DNA from: Desulfofustis sp.
GTDB lineage: Bacteria; Desulfobacterota; Desulfobulbia; Desulfobulbales; Desulfocapsaceae
Length of the DNA stretch: 5,571 nucleotides
NCBI GenBank assembly: GCA_030604345.1
Contig: JAUVWB010000131.1
Coordinates: 1 to 5,571, forward strand
Direction: 5' to 3'
In this document: piece after piece, positions 1 to 5,571 of the stretch
Layout of the letters: the number at the start of each line of letters is the position of its first letter
Position numbering within the stretch: position 1 is the stretch's first letter
Program-made: the position numbers and the translations under genes
Notes under the pieces: model-generated
What the model saw: only the letters and a program-made list of their open reading frames with translations
What the model was told of the DNA's origin: nothing
Database searches by the model: none

Positions 1-692
1 GCGGCATCGGGTTGCCAGAGAACGGCCATCATGCTGCCGTCTTCGCGCATGATTTCTCCGACGATCTGACCTGACGCATTGACGCCATAGGCCGCGCCGT
101 TGGTGAAGGTGGTGACGATCGTTTCTTCTGTCGGCTCACCTTCTCCTTCGGGCGGGATAATAATCACTTCCGTCTGAGTCAACGGCAACGGCGTCGGTGC
201 GACCTCAAGAGTCACAACATCGCCGGCCCAGTAAACGGGCACGAAATTAAGCCCGCTGCTCGACTCACCCACCGCCAGACCATTGGCGTTGACGCCGTAG
301 GTTGCGCTGTAAGTGTTGCCCGCGATGGGGCTCAGGGTCTGCTCCAGCAGCGGGAGCAAATCATCGAGCGCCGGATCAAAGTTGGCCGTATCGAATGTCA
401 CCCGCTGGGCCAGCAGGTTCACACCACCCAGATCCGATTGGCCGACGCCGATAATGCTGTTTTCGGCCGCACCCACCAGCACACTGAACGCCGTGCCGAC
501 TGCATCGTCCACGAAAGATTCGAACGCAGCGAAGCGATTCGCATCATTAGGAAATGCATCTTCCGCGGTCACAATGCCGTCGCCGTCAGGATCCTGATTG
601 ACAACGCCACCGCCACCGCCGCTGCTGCCGCAGCCCGCAAGGGCAAAAAGGGCGGCGGCCAGGAACAGTATGAGGATTCTCGATTTTTTCAT
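1..692 (-). CDS. HAF-repeat-like surface lipoprotein L2, C-terminus beyond window
   Basis: I read this frame directly: ATG at 692-690, open without a stop for 230 codons to the left edge, so the C-terminus is missing. It begins MKKSRILILFLAAALFALAG-C, a lipoprotein signal with lipobox LAGC and the lipidated Cys at 21. Residue +2 is Gly, not Asp, which predicts the outer membrane. A Gly/Ser tether follows (22-29). Residues 34-51 (DPDGDGIVTAEDAFPNDA) have the Asp spacing of thrombospondin type 3 or EF-hand-like calcium loops. From about residue 57 come degenerate repeats of the form A-x-GVNxxGxxVGE ... W (GVNANGLAVGE at 133-143, GVNASGQIVGE at 203-213, then AVLW), resembling the HAF family of extracellular repeats. 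Residues 164-199 form an acidic, Pro/Thr-rich insert between repeats. It follows A2 by 37 bases and has its own ribosome binding site, so the two are probably cotranscribed. It is a paralogue of L1. The ligand is unknown. The lipoprotein call is strong; the HAF family name is moderate. Confidence 0.87.
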   Translation of the reverse strand, partial: MKKSRILILFLAAALFALAGCGSSGGGGGVVNQDPDGDGIVTAEDAFPNDANRFAAFESFVDDAVGTAFSVLVGAAENSIIGVGQSDLGGVNLLAQRVTFDTANFDPALDDLLPLLEQTLSPIAGNTYSATYGVNANGLAVGESSSGLNFVPVYWAGDVVTLEVAPTPLPLTQTEVIIIPPEGEGEPTEETIVTTFTNGAAYGVNASGQIVGEIMREDGSMMAVLWQPDA

Positions 693-699
693 GGTGAAT

Positions 700-706
700 C
701 TCCTTT
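700..706 (-). promoter_or_regulatory. ribosome binding site of L2
   Basis: On the minus strand AAAGGAG lies 7 bases before the ATG at 692. It fixes the start of the left-hand lipoprotein and places the signal peptide at the extreme N-terminus. Confidence 0.8.
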
Positions 707-729
707 ATTGATGAGCTGTTCGCGCCGCC

Positions 730-2619
730 TTAGCGCAACCGCAGTTCAATCGTGTCGCTGATAGCCAGGCCCGATTCGGCATGAATCAGATGCGGTGCCG
801 AACCCGGAGAACCGATGGACTTGCCGCTGAAGCTCCAGGGCAGCTTCGGCCCTTCACCCGCCTGCACTTCCGCTGCGCCGAGGGCCGGTCCGTTTTCGGC
901 TGCACGCAGGCTGATCACGTTGCGCCCGATCTGTCCGCGGACTTCGCCACCGGTGTTGACCAGAGAATGGGCGTTGACGTAGGTGCCGCCGCTCTGGATG
1001 GCTGCCACGGCCTGGGCAAAGGTGGTGACATCACCAACAGGCAGAAAATCAGCCGCAGTCAAAGTACCGCTGATTGCTCTTACGCCCTCGGGTGAGACTG
1101 TGCAAGGCACATCAGGCTCGGCCACTGGCTCTCCACAAAGGTTGAAAAGAATTCCGCCATTAACCCCTGTCGCACCCAAATGTATATGGGCTCGGTTGAT
1201 AGTGGTGCCGAGCGGCACCTCAATATTCAAATCAAAGTCAAACGCGTCAATAACGCCATCTGTGAAGATCACAAAGAACTCACCCGACGCCGCACTGGTC
1301 ACCGGCGGCACTTCCTGGGCGCCGAACAGTCCGGTCGCGTACGCGGTCTCAAGACCATCGATCACGATAATGTCGCGGAAGTTGCTCGTACCGCTGAGAT
1401 TCCACTTGCCGGTCTTGACCCGGTATTCCGCTTCGTTGGCGAGCAGATCTTCCACCAGAACAATGACGGATGCCTCATTGGAAGGCAGCCCGCAGAGATC
1501 GGTGACCGTGTACCGGAAAGTCACCTCACCACCGGTAAAACCCGCATCCGGGGTAAAGGTCACGGTATTGTCGGTGTTGACAACGACGGTTCCGGCACCA
1601 ACTGGCAGTACGGAACCTGGAACGAATGCTACGGTACCCAGCGGCGATGTGATGACCTCGGTCTCTGGGGGATCAGCAAGTGGGTCGAGGACGACGACAT
1701 CGGTATCGTTGGCGAGAACATTGATAGTCACCGGCGTTCCGACTTTAGTGGTTTCCAGATCGTTGTTGGCAATTGGGGGTTCGTTGGCTTCCGAGCATCC
1801 GGAGACCTGCCCCAAGAGGACAAAGAGATCGGTCTGGACATCAATTCCGTTCGGCCCCTGAATCCTGAAAAAGTTGGTTTCAAAAGGGCTCCCGAGCACC
1901 TGAGTGGGAATGAGCGGATTCGCCAGATAAGTATTGCCGCTAATCGGATCAATGACGACTCCATCAACACTCGTCAAAAACGGACCGATGCTCCTGCCGT
2001 CCTCGTTGACCCGAGCACCGTCGAGGGGCGGGTTAGGCCCGTCCTGCAGCGGAATGGTAAAGTCGCAAACACCCTCGACGCAACTGCCGATCAGATCCTG
2101 GGTCTCATTGATTTCCCGGCCGCCCGTCAGGGCTTGAATTTCATAGGTTGCCGTTCCGAAGGGATGGGTGACGATATATGTGCCGGTTACGGGCACATCA
2201 ACGCGAATACGAATCCGGTTGAGTACGATCTGGTTGCCGGGCTCGACAAGCGCGGCAGGTGGGTCGACGGTTGCGTCCTCTACCCAGGTTGATTCAAGGG
2301 CAAGGCCCAACTCGGCAACAACTCCAGCCTCATCAATAGATGTTTCAGCCAACCACCAGAATGCTTCTCCACCTATTCCGATCGCCTCCGAGAACTCATT
2401 TCCCGGGATGGGTGGATCGACAAAGCAGAAGGTAGGATTGTCCAGGCACAGGTCAAGCCGTAAACCGGTTTGATCTTCATACCATATGGGATAGCCGTGC
2501 AGATCGCTGACAGGCCCGTCCGCCTGCAACGCCGCGCTCGCCGGCTGCGCAAAACCGAACGCCAAAACCAGCGCTGCGACCAGCAGCCATAATTTTCGTA
2601 CATGTTTCGTGTTTCTCAT
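730..2619 (-). CDS. Secreted modular protein A2 with cadherin-like and CHRD domains
   Basis: A complete 629-aa exported protein. I chose ATG 2619 because GGAGGT precedes it by 6 bases and the signal peptide then starts at residue 1. Opening the frame further upstream (to 2733) would bury that signal and has no such site. The signal peptide is residues 1-29 (basic start, hydrophobic WLLVAALVLAFGFA, cleavage ASA|A). Residues 40-260 are an unnamed module shared with A1: GYPIWYED, Cys58/Cys65 (CX6C), GGEAFWW, RIRIRVDVPVTGTYIVTHPFG at about 135-155, and GSPFETNFF at 243-251. Residues 282-391 are a cadherin-like/bacterial Ig-like domain (ANNDLETTKVGTPVTINVLA, then NDT, then TFTPDAGFTG, then YTVTD). 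Residues about 427-565 match a CHRD domain: GAQEVPPVTSAASG, AHIHLG, GTYVNAHSLVNTGGEVRGQI. The CHRD domain is flanked by two pieces of a C-terminal domain (394-422 and 566-629) that is continuous in A1. The function and ligand are unknown; CHRD domains are typical of secreted proteins. It is followed closely by lipoprotein L2. Confidence 0.9.
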   Translation of the reverse strand: MRNTKHVRKLWLLVAALVLAFGFAQPASAALQADGPVSDLHGYPIWYEDQTGLRLDLCLDNPTFCFVDPPIPGNEFSEAIGIGGEAFWWLAETSIDEAGVVAELGLALESTWVEDATVDPPAALVEPGNQIVLNRIRIRVDVPVTGTYIVTHPFGTATYEIQALTGGREINETQDLIGSCVEGVCDFTIPLQDGPNPPLDGARVNEDGRSIGPFLTSVDGVVIDPISGNTYLANPLIPTQVLGSPFETNFFRIQGPNGIDVQTDLFVLLGQVSGCSEANEPPIANNDLETTKVGTPVTINVLANDTDVVVLDPLADPPETEVITSPLGTVAFVPGSVLPVGAGTVVVNTDNTVTFTPDAGFTGGEVTFRYTVTDLCGLPSNEASVIVLVEDLLANEAEYRVKTGKWNLSGTSNFRDIIVIDGLETAYATGLFGAQEVPPVTSAASGEFFVIFTDGVIDAFDFDLNIEVPLGTTINRAHIHLGATGVNGGILFNLCGEPVAEPDVPCTVSPEGVRAISGTLTAADFLPVGDVTTFAQAVAAIQSGGTYVNAHSLVNTGGEVRGQIGRNVISLRAAENGPALGAAEVQAGEGPKLPWSFSGKSIGSPGSAPHLIHAESGLAISDTIELRLR

Positions 2620-2757
2620 GATGTTACCTCCACCGATGGATTCATTTTTTGGCAGGGACGTTGCCGAAGACTCGAAGCACCTCATTGCGACCCAAAAAAG
2701 ATTAAGCACCAGTTTTTTATTACAAAACAACAACTTAAACCATTACTCTAAAAGCAT
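2620..2757 (-). other. AT-rich 5' leader of A2
   Basis: If the promoter at 2764-2791 is used, the A2 transcript carries about 138 untranslated bases. The leader is AT-rich apart from its 3' part, where CTTCGAGTCTTCGG contains CTTCG twice. A short A6/T6 pairing (AAAAAACTGGTGCTTAATCTTTTTT) is the only other inverted repeat I see. No riboswitch class is recognisable, and no convincing ORF other than an in-frame N-terminal extension of A2 lies here. Confidence 0.4.
2626..2631 (-). promoter_or_regulatory. ribosome binding site of A2
   Basis: GGAGGT on the minus strand, 6 bases before ATG 2619. It decides the start codon against the longer open frame that reaches 2733. Confidence 0.85.
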
Positions 2758-2763
2758 ACTTGG

Positions 2764-2791
2764 ACTATACCTGATCGTTTTCGTTTTACAA
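2764..2791 (-). promoter_or_regulatory. candidate sigma70-type promoter for A2-L2
   Basis: On the minus strand TTGTAA (2791-2786, four of six match TTGACA) is followed after 16 bases by TATAGT (2769-2764, five of six match TATAAT). It lies in the AT-rich gap downstream of the module 1 terminator, where the second transcription unit needs a start. AT-rich DNA produces such matches by chance, so this is a candidate only. Confidence 0.42.
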
Positions 2792-2792
2792 T

Positions 2793-2816
2793 GGGGGGAA
2801 AGGAGAAAAGGGTGGG
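2793..2816 (+). other. G-rich polypurine tract beside the promoter
   Basis: The plus strand is almost all purine here, with runs of six, two, three and three G separated by A-rich spacers. It lies one base upstream of the candidate -35 element of A2. It is the only G-rich stretch in an otherwise AT-rich gap. It might affect DNA structure or bind a regulator, but nothing in the sequence proves this. Confidence 0.3.
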
Positions 2817-2875
2817 TAAAACAAGAAAAATTTTTACTGTTTATAGGAAAGACAAATGAAAGGTATTTATACACA

Positions 2876-2908
2876 ACGGGGGAGCGGACTTAATTTCCGC
2901 TCCCCCGT
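2876..2908 (-). terminator. Intrinsic-type terminator after L1
   Basis: A perfect 13-bp inverted repeat (arms 2876-2888 and 2896-2908, ACGGGGGAGCGGA and its complement) encloses a 7-base AT-rich loop. It lies 23 bases past the L1 stop codon. On the minus strand the stem is followed by TGTGTATAAATACCTTT, which is T-rich but lacks a clean T run. The stem is strong and well placed; the tail is imperfect. It separates module 1 (A1-L1) from module 2 (A2-L2). Confidence 0.72.
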
Positions 2909-2931
2909 ATGATGGCTCATTGTATATTGAA

Positions 2932-4044
2932 TCAGTTGGCGCGCTTGATAAAGCCTTGCCCGCCTTCACGACCGACCACCAGAGGCTGAAGGTCGTTGTT
3001 CAGGCCATAGGCCTGGCTTTCCGTATTGTACAAAGCAGTTGCAGCCAGGCCGCTCCAGACGGCAGCGTTCGGTGTCAGATCACCGATCCAACCAACCGCA
3101 CGGCCGTTTTCATTGATCGCCACCGCGTTGCCGGCGGCACCCAAAGACACAGGTGCGCCTGCAATCCCCTGATCCACGGTCCAGCGAACCGGCGACAGAG
3201 TGCTGTCGTTCTCACCGACCACGATGCCGGCGCCGTTCACTGCATAGGCAATATGATCCGCGCCAAGACTTGACGCTGCGAAGTTCGCGCCATTGTTGGT
3301 GGAGCGCCAGAGGGCGGCATGAACAACGCCGTCGCCCGCTTCGGCTTCACCAACAACCAGGATTTCCGTCGCGCTGATACGCGCAACGCCACTGGCGACA
3401 CTGAAGGTGCTCGGCTCAGCACCGACGGCAAATGCATTGAACGGCAGCACCTGCGGAGAAGCGACGAAATCACCTAAGGCATCGGCGATCCAGATCACTC
3501 CGCGTGTCCGGCCGGTCGCATCCTGGGCTTCGCCCACGATCAGGTTGCCGTCCGCACTGATCGCATTAGCGCTGCTGTTGCCGGCGGCAAGAGCAGGCAG
3601 GGCGATTGGCGCGCTGGAACCGGCTTCCCAGATCACGGCCACCAGTTGTGCGCCATCGGCCGACTGACCGACCGCATTGCCGTATTAGTCGAGGGCAAAA
3701 GCTGCGCTGAACGTATTGCCGGCCAGCGGCGAAAGTTCGCGTGGCGTCACCGTCACGCCGCCGTTGGTATCCACCGTCCACAAGGCCGCCATAAAGTCAG
3801 CACCTTGGGTTACTTCGGCAAAGCCGATCACTTCGTTGGCATCGTTGACCCCTACGGCATTGGAGAAGTTGACCACGACTGTGCCGCCCTGATCATCTGC
3901 GGTTTCCGTCAGGCCAACTCCGCTGCCGCCTGCATCCAACGCACCCGGGGGTTGTGCCGTCGAACTGCTGCCACCGCCCCCGCAGCCCGCCAGGAGCAGT
4001 GTCAGAGCAAATAATAATCCGAGAGGTTTCATCATCGCTTTCAT
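2932..4044 (-). pseudogene. HAF-repeat-like lipoprotein L1, interrupted by a TAA stop
   Basis: This is one 370-codon frame (ATG 4044, final TGA 2934-2932) broken by TAA at 3687-3685, codon 120. Both halves are in the same phase, so a single substitution explains it. Read literally, it gives a 119-aa product (4044-3685) and a distal open frame whose first usable start is GTG 3642 (236 aa, no signal peptide). The N-terminus MKAMMKPLGLLFALTLLLAG-C is a lipoprotein signal with lipobox LAGC, Cys at 21 and Gly at +2 (outer membrane predicted). A Gly/Ser tether follows. From about residue 60 come roughly seven degenerate repeats with the pattern A-x-xxNxxGxxVG ... AxLW, for example GVNDANEVIG, AISADGNLIVG, AVNGAGIVVG and AINENGRAVG. 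They resemble HAF-family extracellular repeats and could fold as beta-propeller blades. The stop is in repeat 2 (ALD-stop-YGNAVG), where sister repeats carry E, A or D. L1 starts 15 bases after A1 and is a paralogue of L2. A sequencing error cannot be excluded. Confidence 0.78.
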
Positions 4045-4050
4045 TTATAG

Positions 4051-4057
4051 CCTCCTT
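4051..4057 (-). promoter_or_regulatory. ribosome binding site of L1
   Basis: AAGGAGG on the minus strand, 6 bases before ATG 4044. It lies within the 15 bases between the A1 stop codon and L1, which implies cotranscription and possibly coupled translation. It favours the first ATG over the Met codons at positions 4 and 5. Confidence 0.85.
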
Positions 4058-4059
4058 GC

Positions 4060-5571
4060 TCAGCGCACCTGGAGGGGCTGATTGAGAAGTTCCCCACCAC
4101 TGGAAGAACTGATGCTGATACTGGTTACGCCCGGATTGGTTGTGGTTGTAGCACGCAGGCGCCATCTGCCATTGTCACCGACGAGCACGGTTCCTATCGG
4201 CGTGCCCTGTGCCAGGGATCCGGGATAGATGGTCAACGTGCTGCCCGGGAAGTTGCTGGTGCCGTTGATGTCCCAACGCAGCCGGTTCAACGAAAGCCGC
4301 GCCCTGGAGACGGTGATGGTTTCCTCCGGAATAACGGTCACGGTCACGACGGCATTGTTGGAAGTCAGGCCGGTGCTGTCCGTGATGTTGTAGCCAAAGG
4401 TATCCACCCCGCCCTCGGCGACGATCGTTGCATCCGTCGGTGTATAAGTCACGGTGTTGTCACCGTTGAGAACGATATCGCCAAATTCGGGGCCGAATAG
4501 TTCGCCGGCATTCAGCAAGACCACCGTAACCGGCTCCAAGAATTGGTCGTTTGCGAGGATGTCTATGGTGACCGAGGGTGTTACGGCCAGATCAAGTTGG
4601 GCCGCATCGCCTAAGGCAACAGGGGCCAGGGGATTGATCACGAACGCGGCGAAGGTCGCTTCGTCATAGATCTTTCCGGCGACTCCAAACTCATCCGTTC
4701 TGGCAACCTCGATCCAGTCACCGTCCTCGACCGTCCCGCTGACCAGTCTCTCAATGAGGAAGAAGTTCGTGCCGAAGGGGCTGCCGACAACAGCTGATGG
4801 CACATTGGGATCACCAATGTACTGGATGATCGGCGATTCAGGATCGGCTGGATCAAGGGGCCGTTGCAACGCCAGGTTGGTTTCATAATCCGGCCAGGTC
4901 AGGTAGGTCGGCCCGATGGTGCTGAACAGCGTACCGACAAAGGCTTCATCCGGAAAAATTGGATCGGCGATGCCGATATCAGCGGTGAAGTTGATGCCGC
5001 GATCATCTGCCGGCGCATTTTCAAAGATGCGCACCCCGTAAGGATGAGTAACGCGGTAGGTTCCGGCCACCGGCGTGTCGATACGAATGCGCTCGCGGCC
5101 GAATGCGATCTGATTGCCATCAAGAATTGCCTCGCTGCCGCCAAAAGTCGCCTCAACGGCCAGCGTTACCAGGGCGCGGTTGTCGTCATCGATATCAAGG
5201 CCGGCTTCGGCGATGAACCAGAAATTCTCGCCGCCAGTACGCAATGCCAGCATATTTTCATAATCAGGGCTGGCAGGATCGATGGGATCGGCGATACACA
5301 TGATATCCGATGGCGGGCACAGAGTCAGTTGCAGTCCACCAACCCGGACCGGCTCGCCTGTATTCGGGTCATTTTCAGTCAGCGCCTCCTGATACCAGAG
5401 TGGATAACCCACCGGGTACTCAAAATCCACACCGGTTCTGATCCCTTCAGGCTGCAGAGCTGTAGGGAGACCCACATCGCCGATGCGATTCACCGGACCG
5501 ACCGCAAAGAGATTGGGTTCGGGAGGCGGCGGAAACACATGGAGTTCGGGCAGCAGGCTCGGGTCAAACAC
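4060..5571 (-). CDS. Secreted modular protein A1 with cadherin-like domain, N-terminus missing
   Basis: The frame is open from the right edge for 503 residues to TGA at 4062-4060. The first codon in the window is GTG, but no signal peptide is visible, so the true start lies outside. Numbering from the edge, residues 54-272 match the unnamed module of A2: VGYPLWYQ, Cys85/Cys92 (CX6C), GGENFWFIAEA, RIRIDTPVAGTYRVTHPYG at 161-179 and VGSPFGTNFFLI at 262-273. Residues 313-414 are a cadherin-like/Ig-like domain (TPSVTIDILANDQ, then NTVTYTPTDAT, then FGYNITDSTGLTSN). Residues about 420-503 form a C-terminal beta-type domain with WDINGTSNFPGSTLTIYPG, GTPIGTVLVGDNGRW and a terminal LLNQPLQVR. There is no CHRD domain. 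At least 50 residues precede the shared module, a region A2 largely lacks, so A1 may carry an additional upstream domain. The protein is probably secreted or surface-bound by homology to A2. Ligand and role are unknown. Confidence 0.88.
   Translation of the reverse strand: MFDPSLLPELHVFPPPPEPNLFAVGPVNRIGDVGLPTALQPEGIRTGVDFEYPVGYPLWYQEALTENDPNTGEPVRVGGLQLTLCPPSDIMCIADPIDPASPDYENMLALRTGGENFWFIAEAGLDIDDDNRALVTLAVEATFGGSEAILDGNQIAFGRERIRIDTPVAGTYRVTHPYGVRIFENAPADDRGINFTADIGIADPIFPDEAFVGTLFSTIGPTYLTWPDYETNLALQRPLDPADPESPIIQYIGDPNVPSAVVGSPFGTNFFLIERLVSGTVEDGDWIEVARTDEFGVAGKIYDEATFAAFVINPLAPVALGDAAQLDLAVTPSVTIDILANDQFLEPVTVVLLNAGELFGPEFGDIVLNGDNTVTYTPTDATIVAEGGVDTFGYNITDSTGLTSNNAVVTVTVIPEETITVSRARLSLNRLRWDINGTSNFPGSTLTIYPGSLAQGTPIGTVLVGDNGRWRLRATTTTNPGVTSISISSSSGGELLNQPLQVR

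Noticed and set aside
983..2292. Long plus-strand open frames opposite A2 (983-1861 and 1180-2292)
   Set aside because: They are antisense to a gene with clear domains and a signal peptide. Their translations are low in recognisable motifs, they overlap each other in different frames, and they lack a convincing ribosome binding site. They follow from the GC-rich codon pattern of the minus-strand gene.
2620..2733. Longer A2 start at 2733, adding 38 residues
   Set aside because: The added residues precede a well-formed signal peptide that already has its own GGAGGT site and ATG at 2619.
2620..2757. Cyclic-di-GMP (GEMM-type) riboswitch in the A2 leader
   Set aside because: A GTCGCAATGAGG stretch is only loosely similar to the GEMM core. 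The conserved paired elements and tetraloop receptor features are not recognisable.
2609..2893. Plus-strand 94-residue frame across the intergenic gap
   Set aside because: It spans the promoter, the leader and half of the terminator stem, and its product has no domain or signal. It is a chance open frame in AT-rich DNA.
2932..3642. Distal part of L1 as an independent 236-residue gene from GTG 3642
   Set aside because: It has no signal peptide or ribosome binding site and begins in the middle of a repeat. It is the continuation of L1 after the TAA.
3685..3687. Programmed stop-codon readthrough in L1
   Set aside because: The TAA is followed by TAC, which is not a known leaky context, and no downstream stimulatory structure is evident. 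A nonsense mutation or sequencing error is simpler.

Overview
All supported genes lie on the minus strand, so the window reads right to left. It contains no housekeeping, RNA or mobile-element genes. The sequence is GC-rich and coding nearly throughout, apart from one AT-rich gap of about 310 bases. The proteins are exported: one Sec signal peptide and two lipoboxes are visible. This points to a Gram-negative bacterium, most likely one of the Pseudomonadota (Gammaproteobacteria would fit). That assignment is inference, because no phylogenetic marker is present.

Layout in the direction of transcription: (1) 5571-4060, the C-terminal 503 residues of a secreted modular protein (called A1 here). 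(2) 4044-2932, a lipoprotein built of HAF-like repeats (L1), starting 15 bases after A1 and interrupted by one in-frame TAA at 3685-3687. (3) A perfect 13-bp inverted repeat at 2876-2908, the likely terminator of module 1. (4) An AT-rich gap with a candidate sigma70-type promoter (2764-2791) and a leader of about 138 nt. (5) 2619-730, a complete secreted modular protein (A2, 629 aa). (6) 692 to beyond the left edge, a second HAF-like lipoprotein (L2), 37 bases after A2.

The main point is that the window holds two copies of one two-gene module. A1 and A2 share an unnamed N-terminal module (a CX6C pair, a YxVTHPxG motif and a GSPFxTNFF motif), a cadherin-like/Ig-like domain and a C-terminal beta-type domain with the motif WxxxGTSNF. 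L1 and L2 share a lipobox with Cys at position 21, a Gly/Ser-rich tether, the phrase LSPxAGNTxS and the same repeat type. A2 differs from A1 by carrying a CHRD domain that appears to sit inside the C-terminal domain. The repeated pairing suggests the secreted protein and the lipoprotein work together at the outer membrane or cell surface, but nothing in the sequence shows what they bind. The L1 stop codon suggests that one copy is decaying, unless it is a sequencing error.
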